Source of the DNA: Pleurotus djamor
Taxonomy: Eukaryota > Basidiomycota > Agaricomycetes > Agaricales > Pleurotaceae
Assembly: GCA_029747585.1 (NCBI GenBank)
Contig: JAPEVF010000111.1
Coordinates: 1 to 64,000, forward strand
Length of the DNA stretch: 64,000 nt
Direction: 5' to 3'
Of this stretch, positions 38,619-49,992 are shown in pieces; position 1 is the stretch's first letter; every line of letters starts with the position of its first letter. The notes under the pieces are model-generated. The model saw nothing but the letters and a program-made list of their open reading frames with translations, ran no database searches and was not told the DNA's origin. Both the position numbers and the translations under genes were made by a program.

Positions 38619-40936
38619 ATGGGCATGTTGACCTCTTCCCTTCTTTTACTCTCCTTTTGGACTGTATTCTTCACGCGGTCGTATGCCGAAGCTCGATTAC
38701 TTTCAAGCGCGCGCGACGTCAAGGACGCTAGTTATGACTTCGTGATAGTAGGAGGTAGGCCTCATTGTTTTGCTCCTTTGGACTGACGAAGCTGAAACCT
38801 TTGAAGCTGGTACGGCTGGTAGTGTTCTTGCTAACAGGCTTACGGAAAACCCGAAAATCCGAGTCCTCATCATTGAGGCTGGCGCGACGTCTGTATTATT
38901 CACTTTTAATTTTAGACGTAAGGCTCACTCGCCGCGTATGATAGAAATGATGGCGTTCTGGCCACTGTCGTCCCCTTCCTTGGTGTCTCACTTGCAAACA
39001 CTGTCGTCGACTGGAACTTCACTGCTAGCCCACAGCCGCACTTACTCAATCGAACTTTCCACTATGCCAGAGGGCATGTTCTCGGAGGAAGCAGCACCAT
39101 CAGTATATGTTTTCTCTATCGAGAGTTTTGCGATCTCCGCTGAGTGGACCATTAGATATAATGACGTGGAACCGCGGTTCAAACGATGTCTGGGACAATT
39201 GGGCGAAGATCACAAACTTCGATGCGTGGAAATGGAAGAACATCGAGCCATACTATCTGAAGGTAGTTGTTTACCCCACAAAATTTTCTCTCCTATTTTA
39301 CGCATCTAACTCCCGTTTGTCAGACATCCCGAATAGTTCCCCCAGCGGACTCCCACAACACGGAGGGCGAGTTCATCCCGGCAGCTCATGGGCAGGGACC
39401 AGTGCAAGTCAGCCTTCCTGGGTTTCCCACAGAGTTAGACGACATGGTCATTGGTGCGAGTAAAGAACTTGGCGGACGTTTCCAGTTCAACCAAGATTTG
39501 AACAGCGGTACCCTAACTGGTATTGGTATGTTTCTGTATCATCGTCACTTCTCGAGAAACTCTAATATCACTCTATCTAGGGGTTCTCCAGGCTTCCATT
39601 GCCACGTCCGTTCGTAGCAGTGCTGCCACCTCGTATTTAGAACCCGTCGAGAACAGGAAGAACCTTGACATATTGATCAACACGCGCGCCACGAAGCTCG
39701 TCCCTTCCTTACCAATCTCTGGGAAACCTTCTTTCAAAACCGTTGAATTGACCCAGTCACCTTCATGTAAGCGATGGCCAGGCTTTCTTTGAAGCTGGTT
39801 CACCAACATTCTTGCAGCCCCTTCTTTTAGAGTACACGCGAAGCTAGAGATAATCGTCGCCACTGGGGTAATAGGCACACCACAGCTCCTCCAGCTTTCA
39901 GGGATCGGACCAAGATCGCTCTTGAAACAAAACCAGATCCCAACTATCGTCGATCTGCCCAGCGTTGGTCAGAACTTCACTGATCACCCGATGGTACCCA
40001 ATTACTACCTCGTAAACTCCACAAAAACCTTTGATATCATCCTCCGCGATGAATCGGTCTTCGGAACCACGCTTGGCGAGTGGATGAGCAACGGGACAGG
40101 CCTTTTCGTAGATTCACCCGCCAATACTCTTGGCTTCATGAGGCTTCCATCGAACTCTCCCGTACTGAAGAGATTCTCGGATCCATCCTCAGGGCCTCGC
40201 TCGGCCCATACTGAACTAATTTTCGTTGTAAGACTCCTGTTTATATGGGCTTGGTCGACCTCGTTGATGGGGATTCTTAGGATGGATATGCGCAGTTTGG
40301 AGATCTCGCGCAGCCCGCGACTGGGAGCTTCCTCACCCTCTTGAGCGCTGTTGTCTCACCCGTCTCGAGTACGCCCGATCCTTCTTCCATCTCCCTGAAT
40401 CTCCTAACTTATCCCTTCCTTTGATTATAGGAGGGTCGGTCACGATTACGTCTTCGGATCCTTTTGTCAACCCCACTGTCAACCCCAACATCTACGCAAG
40501 CGACTTCGACATATTAGCCATGGTGCAGGCTATGAAAGATGGACGCGAATTTATCAGCTCGCCTCGGTGGAATGGGTTCATCCTCAGCCCCTTTGGCGAC
40601 TTGGTTAATGCCACAACGGATGATCAGTTGATCGAGTACGCTAGAAATTTCACGGTTACCGTCAACCATCCCGTTGGGACCGCCGCGATGTCGCCGAAGA
40701 ATGCGAAATGGGGTGTTGTGGACCCAGATTTACTCGTCAAAGGTACAAGCGGTCTTCGTGTGGTTGATGCTTCAATATTTGTACGTCCAGGATTTCCCAT
40801 AATAAANCCCCCCCTTGATAGCCCAAAGCTGATGCAATGATTTTAGCCCAAGATACCTGAGTGCCATACTCAATCGCTGGTGTATACAGTAGCCGAGCGA
40901 GCGGCCGATTTCATCAAGGCTGCGCATGGTTGCTAG
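38619..40936 (+). CDS. Secreted GMC oxidoreductase (copy 2)
   Basis: Paralogue of the GMC gene at 29.6 kb, about 600 residues in about 11 exons. It begins MGMLTSSLLLLSFWTVFFTR, a signal peptide. The FAD motif joins across an intron as FVIVGAGTAGSVLANRLTEN. Family blocks are VVPFLGVSLANTVVDWNFTA, RGHVLGGSSTI, MTWNRGSNDVWDNWAKIT, ATGVIGTPQLLQLSGIGP-like text near 39,850-39,905, VNHPVGTAAMSPKNAKWGVV and PKIPECHTQSLVYTVAERAA with the two catalytic His residues. The N at about 40807 falls in the final intron next to a C-run and is harmless. Likely an extracellular H2O2-producing alcohol oxidase or a pathway enzyme. It is divergent from the A-only adenylating gene and convergent with a DUF6534 gene 164 bp away. 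Confidence 0.85.
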
Positions 40937-41100
40937 TTAGCATGGTACACAATGTTTCGTTTCTTCCCCTTCAATTTCTGCCTACAGGTGCATCCCCTGA
41001 TCCTTGGTTTCGTACTCTATATGATGTCCTATCCATCCTCCATATAGCAAAAGAGAAATTTCAGTCATGGCCCCGATAACAGTGAATTTCGACATCGAGC

Positions 41101-42560
41101 CTATGACAAGTCAACGTAATTTCCTCTCTTCTTATATTGTCCCACAGTCTGAAGCATGCAAACATCAGGATGGTGCTGATCATAGGTACAGGAGACTCAC
41201 ATCGAGTTCCACTGAATTGTTATTGAATTCTTGCGAAACGGACACCGAGATCACGTTACGGCCGTTGGTAGGTCTTGCCATTGAGTCATCTAGTGTAACA
41301 GATTTTGTAGGTGCGATGGTTGATAAGGTCATATCAAGAGCGGGAGCTCGAGTCTCCCTTCCGTTTACCATGCGAACCCGGGAGTTGAGGACCTTTCCGG
41401 AATATAAGGTATTCAGAGATTGGGCACTCGCCCGAACTCGTCACGCCATGAAGATAGATGCGAACTAACCACCACCAAGCTGTTGGAGTAGAGCTTGGAC
41501 AACGCGATGGATGGTGCCAAATGGTAGTTGTTATCTTTGAAGGCCAACAGGAAAGCCAGGTCAAGTATAGCAAAGGTAGCGCAGGTCAGGCCAGTCTCGA
41601 TGGTGATGCGAATGATCTTGGTGAGAAGGACGTTCGTTTGGCGGAAGCCAGTACGTGAGTTGTTCAAGTAAAATATCATACTTGCGGCAATGATAACATC
41701 GCACAAAGCCGTACCGCCCAGCCAGACCTATTTTTTCAGTATACCATCCAACTTAAGTCTGAAAGCACAGCGCAGGGAACTTACAGGTGTGATGTTCTTC
41801 GTGTGTTTGGGGACTTCAGAGAAGGCACCGATGAAGTGAGAGTACACCCCTGACCAAATACCTGCAACTCCTTGAACTAGCGAAAGCTGTTGATCATGAT
41901 GGTAAGCTTAGTTTCCCTTGAGTTGTGGATGTGAGTCTTACAAAAGCAATTACGAGTGGTAGCCAGATTGAATTTCCATTCAAAATCCAGATTCTCCAAG
42001 CAAAAAAAAATCTGTTCCATGCATGCGACTGCGTGTAGCTCAGTAACAGCGGGTTGGTGATATAAGACAGATGGCTTACTGATACTTCCAAGGACTGGAA
42101 CGCTAAACCAGAGCCACCCAACTTCCTCGAGAGCGTTCATATCACCCCAGCCAGAACCAAAGTTCCGGAACGCATCCCTTGTTGCTAGGACCGTCTGGAG
42201 GAGCTCAATGATAAAAGCGGATCCTACTATGGCTTTGGGAAGCCAGCGGTCGTGTGGAAACGCCAGGTAGTATACGTCTAGAAATTTTCTCTGAGACAAG
42301 TATAGGCGACACTACGGATATGACGAACATGTCTGGACAACAAGGGATCCGAAGAGGCCCCAGTTGAAGAAGTGTCCTAGCAGCTAGGCTGGGATTCAGT
42401 AGCGTACTCGGAGAGGACTAGCTAGAAATGCGCGTACAAGAGGCCCTGTACTGCCGAAGAGCAGGACGTTAGCGAGTTCGGAGTAGGCGAATGGTCAAGC
42501 AACTCACAGCTGAGCGATAATAGGAGGTATAGGAGGTAGGGTGTTTATAGGAGCAGCCAT
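41101..42560 (-). CDS. DUF6534-type integral membrane protein (copy 2)
   Basis: Paralogue of the protein at 32.5 kb, about 350 residues. It starts MAAPINTLPPIPPIIAQ. Shared blocks are YYLAFPHDRWLPKAIVGSAF, IIELLQTVLATRDAFRNFG, GWLWFSVPVLGSIS, SRTGFRQTNVLLTKIIRITI and ETGLTCATFAILDLAFLLAF. The C-terminal tail carries an ISVSVSQEF segment and ends DTVGQYKKRGNYVDLS after the final intron, whose position matches copy 1. About seven hydrophobic helices predict a plasma or vacuolar membrane protein. It faces the MFS gene across an 850-bp divergent promoter. Its role is unknown. Confidence 0.8.
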
Positions 42561-43407
42561 CCAGGAGGTAGTAGGAGTGGAACTCTTGCGTCGGGGTGCT
42601 TTGTCTAGACTTTCACGTCTCTTTAAGTAAGCTCAAGAAGCTTATATATCTATCTGTAGTACCTCAGCTTCAATCATAGAATGATAGTCCAAATCATTGA
42701 TTGGCATACTCGACGATGAAGCCAAGTTCGTCCTGGGAGCGCTGTCTGTCTATCCTATCTTGAAACGCATCAGGAGTCAAGACGCCATACCTATATTCAA
42801 ATAATGTCCACCTCTATATCCGGTACGCGAAGAGGTATGTAAATCAAAGCTAAACGGCCATTTTTGGTCCAAATCACATACAACTTTCCTTCTTCGAGTT
42901 AAAAGTGAAACTACGCATGTGAGACCAGTGCCCGAACGTAGCTTCAAACCTGAGATTTTGTAAGCTTGAACCTTTCTCGAAAGTAGAAGACAAGACTCGA
43001 ATGCGTGATGCGCTTTGAACGCGCTCCAATGAGTTTTTTGAGCATGAGTCAGGGTCGGGCCAGCATTACGTGAACTCTCATGTGGCGGTGGCGGACTCAA
43101 AGTGCTTGTGAACCAGCTTGACCGCCCTTCCAGTGGTCTGGGGATCTGTCGCCAGGAATAACCGCCAGTGATCGAAATGTTTGGGCTCCGATGAATACGC
43201 GTCACTGACCGTCTTCCCATGCCCTTCCCGCCGCCGTCGATCAAGTACTTGACTGGAGGCAATCAACTTTTTCTGATGGATAGCGGTATTTTCTCGTTCA
43301 TGTTCTCATGTTCTCATCGGACAGCAGTCTATGGATTTCAATTCAATGCCTCAGACCAAGTCCCCTACACTAGCCCCCCTGCNTCTCAGAAGGTCTAGCC
43401 CAGAGAG
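42561..43407. promoter_or_regulatory. Divergent promoter of DUF6534 copy 2 and MFS transporter
   Basis: 847 bp. A reverse 161-codon open frame (42777-43262) occurs here, but its translation is basic, Ser/Arg-rich and matches nothing that I know. TGATTGGCATACT at 42698-42710 resembles the shared CCAAT-type motif. An N lies at about 43383. Confidence 0.45.
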
Positions 43408-45484
43408 ATGGTTCTTTCGAAGAGTACTAAGGAAGCGTCAACGACTGAGCGAACCTCGACCACCACTCTCCCTGGACTTCAAGATGCTTCGAGTACGAAA
43501 GGCCAGTTAGAAAGGCGACTCCTTTCGAAGTTGGACCTACGCATGTCATTCCTGGTCATCATGACCATTTTGAACATAGTAAGTCCAGCTTTATCGTTCG
43601 TTAAGTCCCGTCCTGAGTTACTCACCACAAACAGATTGATCGTAACAACCTGCCGTGCGCATTGCAATCTAGAAATTCAGGAGTGACGGCTAGTAAAACT
43701 CACTGATTACAGAGCGGCCAGGTTGCGGGGTCTCGAGGCCGAGCTTCGCCTCAGCAGTACTGAGTATTCAACGGTTCTCTCTGTTCTATTTGCCGGATAC
43801 ATCCTGATACAAGTGCCGTCGTGAGCCTGAAGCCCTCTCCTGTATCTTGGTTCTTATCAACTAATCATGGAGTCCGAGTCTTTCAGCAATATGCTTCTGA
43901 ATTGGTTGGGAAAGCCATCGCTTTACTTGCCCTGCTGTTGCATCCTTTGGAGCATGATCACCATTCTTACAGGTAAAATTACATCCATGCTCGAGGTCCA
44001 CAGCTCAATTCTAACCCAATGATAACGTTAGGAATCACTACCAAGTACACTGTCTCCGCAAAAGTCCACGCTAGGGTTCTCATGACTTTCTAGCTTCTCG
44101 GGCTTGCTTGCTTGCCGCTTCTTTCTTGGTGCTGTAGAAGCCACTTGTATGTCCCTCGTTACATCAATCCGACATCCATTGTTCTGACATGATGTCAAAG
44201 TTCTTCCCGGAGCGTTCCTGCTCATGTCTAGGTGGTATAAGCAAGGTGAATTGACCTTACAATATCGAACCTGCGAATTATTCAAGTAGGCATCGATAGG
44301 TGAGCTGGGCGTTCGGACTGCGGTTATCCTTTGTGGGACTCTAATTTCAAACGCATTCGGATCTTTAATCGCCTCCGGAATACTCGACACCATGGAAGGA
44401 AGGCTTGGTCATTCAGCATGGCGGTCAACATCCTTATTTTTCACCGTTTTGACTTTTGCCTAACCAGCCTACTTCGCCTTACAGATGGCTGTTCTTTGTT
44501 GAAGGCGCCATCTCAATGGCCGTGGCAATTCTTGGATTTTTTATACTTCCCGACTTTCCCAATCAACGCCCCGCTTGGCTGGATCCGAACTTGTACGCAA
44601 TTGCACTACAGCGACTAGAGGAAGATGTCGATCCTACCTACGAAGTCTCGTCCCGCAAGAGATTATCTGCTTCTCTCACCAACGCCCTCACCAACTGGAA
44701 GATTTGGTGGCTGACGGGTATCCTGACGTCTGCGCAACTTTCCTACTCGTTCGCAGCTTTTTTCCCCACCCTCGCTCAGACGCTCGGGTATAATAATACC
44801 ATCACCCTACTGCTTTGTGCACCACCCTGGATTTTGGCGACGGCTGTGGCGTTTGTAATAACATGGTTCGATATTTTCCCCAGTCATTAATTTGTCACAG
44901 TGATACTATCTTTGCATAGGCATTCCGATCAAGTACTCGAACGTTGCTGGCATAGTATTGTCCCTGCCGGTCTGGCCGCACTCGGTTTCGTCATCTCGAT
45001 GAGTTCAATGAATATTGTTGCCCGGTACATTTCACTGTTTAGTGTCCGTCACTTCTCTGATGTCCCAGTCTGTCTGATGCTTCTGTGACAAGGTTTCTCA
45101 TGGCCGTTGCGCCCATCTCGGGCATGTGTATCGTTGCTTGGGCGGTGTCTACAATCAAGTCCGAGCAACGTGCTATTGGAATTGCCATTGTCAATGGTGT
45201 CTCTCAATTGGGACTGGTCGCCGGGCCGTAAGTTGATCATTTGTTATAGCTATCTCGCGTTTCTCATACCCTCCGCCCGCATGTTACTCAGATATGCCTG
45301 GGACCGTAAATGGGGACCATCGTATACCCGTTCTCTTGGGACCTGCCTGGCTTCCATCTGCGTCAGCATGGCCATGTCGCTCGTCTTGCGGTACCGGCTT
45401 GCTTCACTCAATCAGAAAGACCAGAGGGATGCTGATAACAAAGTGGAGAAGGCAGTCCATAGTACTTCGAAATACATACTGTAA
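43408..45484 (+). CDS. MFS transporter, allantoate/nicotinate permease (ACS) type
   Basis: Major facilitator of about 490-500 residues and 12 helices in about 10 exons. The cytosolic N terminus is Ser/Thr-rich. Helix 1 ends at the intron and continues IDRNNL then ARLRGLEAELRLSSTEYSTV, the typical D-R-N loop of the Dal5/Tna1-like anion:cation symporter group. FAGYILIQVPSN, ITTNFSGLLACRFFLGAVEA (joined across an intron with donor GTACAC), FFPGAFLLMSRWYKQGE, WLFFVEGAISMAVAILGFFI and AIGIAIVNGVSQLGLVAG follow. Family members carry small organic acids, vitamins or amides. In this locus it is a candidate importer or exporter of a precursor or product. It lies tail to tail with the A-T-R gene (stop codons 100 bp apart). 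Confidence 0.83.
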
Positions 45485-45583
45485 TCTTCCCCTGGGACCT
45501 CGAGCTTGGACACAGAGTCAACACGCGCTCGCATTCGCCCCAACGCTCACGACCTATCAGTATCGATCGAAACAGCTAATGAA

Positions 45584-48500
45584 CTATAATAGACCTGAGC
45601 CGCGCCAGTACGAAACCCAGTTGATTATCTCGTCGTCATCAATTTCCGCGGCGGACCTGAGCGAAGGTGAGAGCTCCCGACAAATCATGTCGGAAATTTT
45701 CATATCTCTCAGACCGTGTCGCTGATAGAAGTCCATCATTTTCAGAGCAGGAACTTGGTCCAACTCCATGCGACTGAGATCAGTGGCTTCAATGCGTGAG
45801 AGCCACTCCTGATATGGAATCAGGGGCACGCGGAGTTGTCGTCCAATGACTTGCATCAGATGGGAAACGGGTAGAGGTTTGGGGTGAACAAGATTGACAA
45901 CGGGAGAAGTGGTTGATTCTTGATTGAGGAGGTCGGCGATCGCTCTGCCGGCTAGAGACGCGGGAATCCAGGACGCGTCCTAGACATTTGTGATAGAGTA
46001 ATCAACGGTCAGCTCGGAACCCAATAACCAAACCTACGTGGGGTGTGAATGGGAGCCCACCAACAGTGACACTCGATTTAATGAGTGCAGGTACCCATTC
46101 CGTTGTTTTCCATGTGCCATTTGGGCTTCCAGCGATTTGACCAATCCTGATGATGAGAGGGCGAAGAAGGGAAGATTTGGCAGCTGTTAGGAGTATCTCC
46201 TCTGCGATGGCCTTTGCTTCGCTGTAACCACGCCCGGATGCGGCGTTCAAGTCTTCCAAAGGACCCTCAGGGATGACGAACCCCTCCTCAGGATCTATCG
46301 ATCATGATGTTGGACGATAAGGAGAAAATCATATGACTGAACTCAACTATTGAAGACGCCGATTGAACTGGCGAAGAGGATGCGGGGTATCCGGGCATTA
46401 TTGAAGGCAAGCGCGGCGTTGACAAGGTTGACGACACCCGATAACATACCATCAAATGATCTCAGACTCATTTTCCAATCGACAGGCCACGCTGAAAGCA
46501 TGTCAGTTGAAATGATGATACATGCACACGCAATTTAGTGGAACGTACCGAGATGAACAAAATGGGTCACACAGGTTCGTATCTAAAAGTGACTTGATCA
46601 GTGAGAACATAAACATCCTAGTCGAGTTCGTACCTCCGAAAAGGCGACTTCATCAAGCCCGAAATTCGGTTCACGTAGGTCGCCACTGATGATTCTGACC
46701 CGAGGTGAATGACATATGCTAGGATCGAGGCCATGTTCAAGGAGAACCTTCTTCTGCCGGACAGAGGGGTCTTCGCCTGGGCGAAAACGATTCAAGGCAT
46801 AGATGAATTTCACTTTGTCATCGCAGATTAGCTGATGAAGAGTGTTCACCCCCAAGCGACCTGTAGTTCCAGTAATTAGAACCACGTGGCCATCATCTAC
46901 TACGCCATCACGAGCAGAGACGAGGCTCGCTTTCTCAGAGGAGGAAACAGGGACGACCCGTATAGCAGAGGTATATCTGGAGAGGACATGATATAGGTCG
47001 ACCTTCGGGTTCCCTGCTTCGTCGGTGGGGACGCCGCGGCCACTGACGGCTTGAGTGAATATGAACTCTCCCAGCGCTACTACACTGGGATGACCGTAGA
47101 TAATATCGTTGCCATCGTCAAATGCAATCCCCGTCTTTCTAAACGCCTCGCGCACGATCGATTCGATGCGCATCGCCTGCAAACTGTCGGATCCGAAGTG
47201 GAAAATGTCATCGCTGTCAGATATTCCAGGAAGAACATATTGAATAGCGCCCGAAGCGAACTGGAAGGACGTAGTGGCATCCCAGGATTGGGGAAGGGCA
47301 AGATTGGGAGGCAATATGCCAGAAGGCCGCTCGTAGAGAGCGTTGATGTCATCTCTATAGGCCTCGAGAACCAAGGGTCTGCGTACGGTCCCTTTCTCCG
47401 TGAACTGGAAAGGTCTTGAGGGATCGGTGAACAATACCATCTAAAAATAATCTCAAAGTCGCCCAGGACAAACTGAGTGGGAGAGACCTACCTCAGGATA
47501 GATCTTGGCGTGCCGGGAGACAACTGGATTAACTTTGTTTTCGATGAAGTCGCTGAATTGAAATATTGAGAGCGCTCTAACAACATGACGCTGTTGACAT
47601 ACCGCACCGCAACGTGCACTGAATTCACTGGGTCTTGATTCAAGGCATCTGATAATTCAATCAAAGCACCAGCTCGATTGCGTCCATTTCCGAAGACCAA
47701 TGCGTTATTTATCCGCGGGTTGCTATTCAAGATATCTTCCATGGGAATGGGATTAACCTACGTTAACGAGGCATGAGGAAAGAGGAACACTGAGAGCGAA
47801 GGGGCAAACCTTTTTACCGTTGGACAACAGCAGTAGATGATCTTTGCGTCCTAGTGGCTTCCAAAAACCTTTCTTGACAGGATGCTTGGTGAAGAGATCT
47901 TTGGTCGCGTATGCTTTAGACTCTTGGTACTGAGTGTTGGTCATGGCCAACGGACGATTCGGGCTCTCCTACAAGATGTATCAGTGCGAAAGGTTGATCA
48001 AGGAGAGGAACGTCCACAGACCACAAGGATGAGTTCGTAGATACCATCCTCCTCGGTTGGATGGAACACACCACCGCTACGCGGCGTCATGGTAAAATAT
48101 TCCCATTCTAGGCCTTGCGCAGCTGGAGAAGGGTTAGCATTGTCGATTTACATGGCTTGGGCTCAACCTACGCGGCAAAAATGACCCCAATACACCTGCT
48201 TCGGCCCTTTAAACAAATGAGAGCGCATCAATGCGCGGATGGGATACCTGAAAGAAACACGCACATTCCATACAACGGGAACAGCTTCAACCCTTGGGTG
48301 GCGAGTTCATAGCCTATCTCACTGTTGAGGAAGCTGCCAACAAAAATCTACGACACATTAGCAGCGGAACGGACGCGTCGATGAATTAAAGACATACGAT
48401 CCCCTTCACCGCTTTGAGCTTTTCAACTTTATGAGAATCTAACGCCCATTGCTACGGAGATATAAGAATAATGACGAGACCGAAAAAAAAAGGTGGTACC

Positions 48501-49601
48501 TCGAGGATAGAAGGGAAAAGCACCAAGTAATCGGGAGAAGATTGTAGGAAACCCTTCCAAGTGGTATCTGGCGAAGGTAACAAGGCAGGAGTCTGCGGAG
48601 GAAAAGTCGCGACTGAGAACCCCGAGGAAGCCTGTAAACGTTATGAACGGTCGAATTAGGCCATCGTCGTTAAGACACCCAGACGTACTATCCATGGCAA
48701 AAGGTGGGCACCAGTACCGTGAGACATCGAAACGCAGTGCCATGCGAATAGCTGATTACTGAAGTTGTAATGACCAGACACTAGAGTATATGCTACGGTC
48801 AGCGACGTAGAGCGGGAAGCGGTAAACCACATATGGTAACTCACAAGGTGCCCAAGATACTTGGATGAAGAAATTATGGCTCCAAGGCAAGGGTTTGGGC
48901 AGTGAGGTCGAACCTGAAAAGTGGATAAAGTGGGCCGTCCAAGCGGAGGCAGAAGCAAACGAACCAGAGCTATGTGAAAACAAAACCGGTGAGTCCCGAT
49001 CCAGAAAAAATGAAGGAGAGGACGTGAGTTTGAGGGACGGGTTTGGGACAATAATATCGTCAAATGTTGGCATCGCCATGACTTGGACGTGTTCATAATT
49101 CGTCTTCGACTTGGCCAGTATCTGACAGGCGTCCTCAGCAAGATTCCGAGTTGATTTCTCGGAACTGATGAACAGGAAGGAGGCTTGAACTTCCTGGAGG
49201 AGATGAGCGACAGCAATTGAACTATTGTAAGGCGATATGACGGCGACCGCAATGCCAGCCCTCATAGCGCCGAGTAAGGTACAGAAGAAGGTGATCGTAT
49301 CTATAAGTAATGGTCATCATATGTCGCGTATACAATACCACATCTGCTTGCCTGTAGAAGCTAGAATGGCGATGCGGGGTCTTAAAGGACTCTGGATGTC
49401 GATTCCAAGGGCTCTCAGTAGGAAAGCCCCTGCCTCATGGGCTGCTGGGACGATATTGAAATACGTCAAGGCAACCGTACGTCCGGGCGAGGTTTCATAC
49501 TGAAAAACTGGTACTTCGGGATTGTGTTCATAGTGCCAGTCCCAAATCTCTGGAAGCGTAAGAGAGCCATCCAGGGGAGGTCTCTGGAAGATGGGAGGCA
49601 T
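45584..49601 (-). CDS. Adenylate-forming reductase (A-T-R, NRPS-like)
   Basis: Multidomain enzyme of about 1,070 residues that activates a carboxylic acid as adenylate, loads it on a carrier and reduces it with NAD(P)H to the aldehyde. It starts MPPIFQRPPLDGSLTLPEIW. A domain: LFSHSSGS near 48,975 continuing STSLPKPLPW, SMSHGTGAHLL, FWKPLGRKDHLLLLSNGKKV and FQFTEKGTVRRP. Carrier: DIFHFGSDSLQAM, with the phosphopantetheine Ser codon at about 47183-47185. Reductase: LITGTTGRLG (46850-46870), FASSIGV and YSEAK (46212-46226), the Tyr/Lys pair of an extended SDR thioester reductase. The last exon ends in VSYWRGSGLL. All domains are complete, and the length fits basidiomycete adenylate-forming reductases. 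The substrate (amino, aryl or fatty acid) cannot be read. Divergent from the GMC gene at 49993 with a 391-bp shared promoter. Confidence 0.87.
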
Positions 49602-49992
49602 AGTGGGGTATCGGCTTTCGAGAGTTGGGATATTCCTGAGGAACTTGTTCAGAAGCCATAACATATGAAGTACTTTTGACATTGACGTCGAAGGAGCCCG
49701 CGAGCCAGGCCATCAGCGGCGCAGCGCTCAGTTCGGTTCTTCAGGCCATGACGACCCGGAATATGATTGGTACATATATCTGTACCAATATGAAGAGATG
49801 GACCACAGATTGACGGAAGAAGAACTTGATGGGTCCAGGAGCGCTGAATGATATTGATGGTTTGGGTGTGAAAGAGTGCAGCCTCTGGCCAGGCTTCTGC
49901 CGACTCACACTTCCTCCCAAACAACTCTCACCGATATAAACCTGGGTGACTCCCATGGACCTACAACTCATCTTCCGTAGACATCTTGCGCT
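49602..49992. promoter_or_regulatory. Divergent promoter of A-T-R reductase and intracellular GMC
   Basis: 391 bp between two start codons, so both genes are probably co-regulated. It contains the shared 14-bp motif at 49762-49775, which forms the left arm of a 9-bp inverted repeat (ATTGGTACA ... TGTACCAAT, 49766-49789, 6-bp spacer). Confidence 0.5.
49762..49789. promoter_or_regulatory. Shared CCAAT-type motif (site 2) with inverted repeat
   Basis: TATGATTGGTACAT (49762-49775) equals site 1 at 37610. Here the core is followed by its mirror, so two 9-bp arms face each other across TATATC. This suits a dimeric regulator or two CCAAT boxes. Function is inferred only. Confidence 0.45.

Noticed and set aside
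42777..43262. 161-codon reverse open frame in the DUF6534/MFS divergent promoter
   Set aside because: Ser/Arg-rich translation with no motif, unspliced in a genome of heavily spliced genes, and it occupies the region where two promoters must lie.
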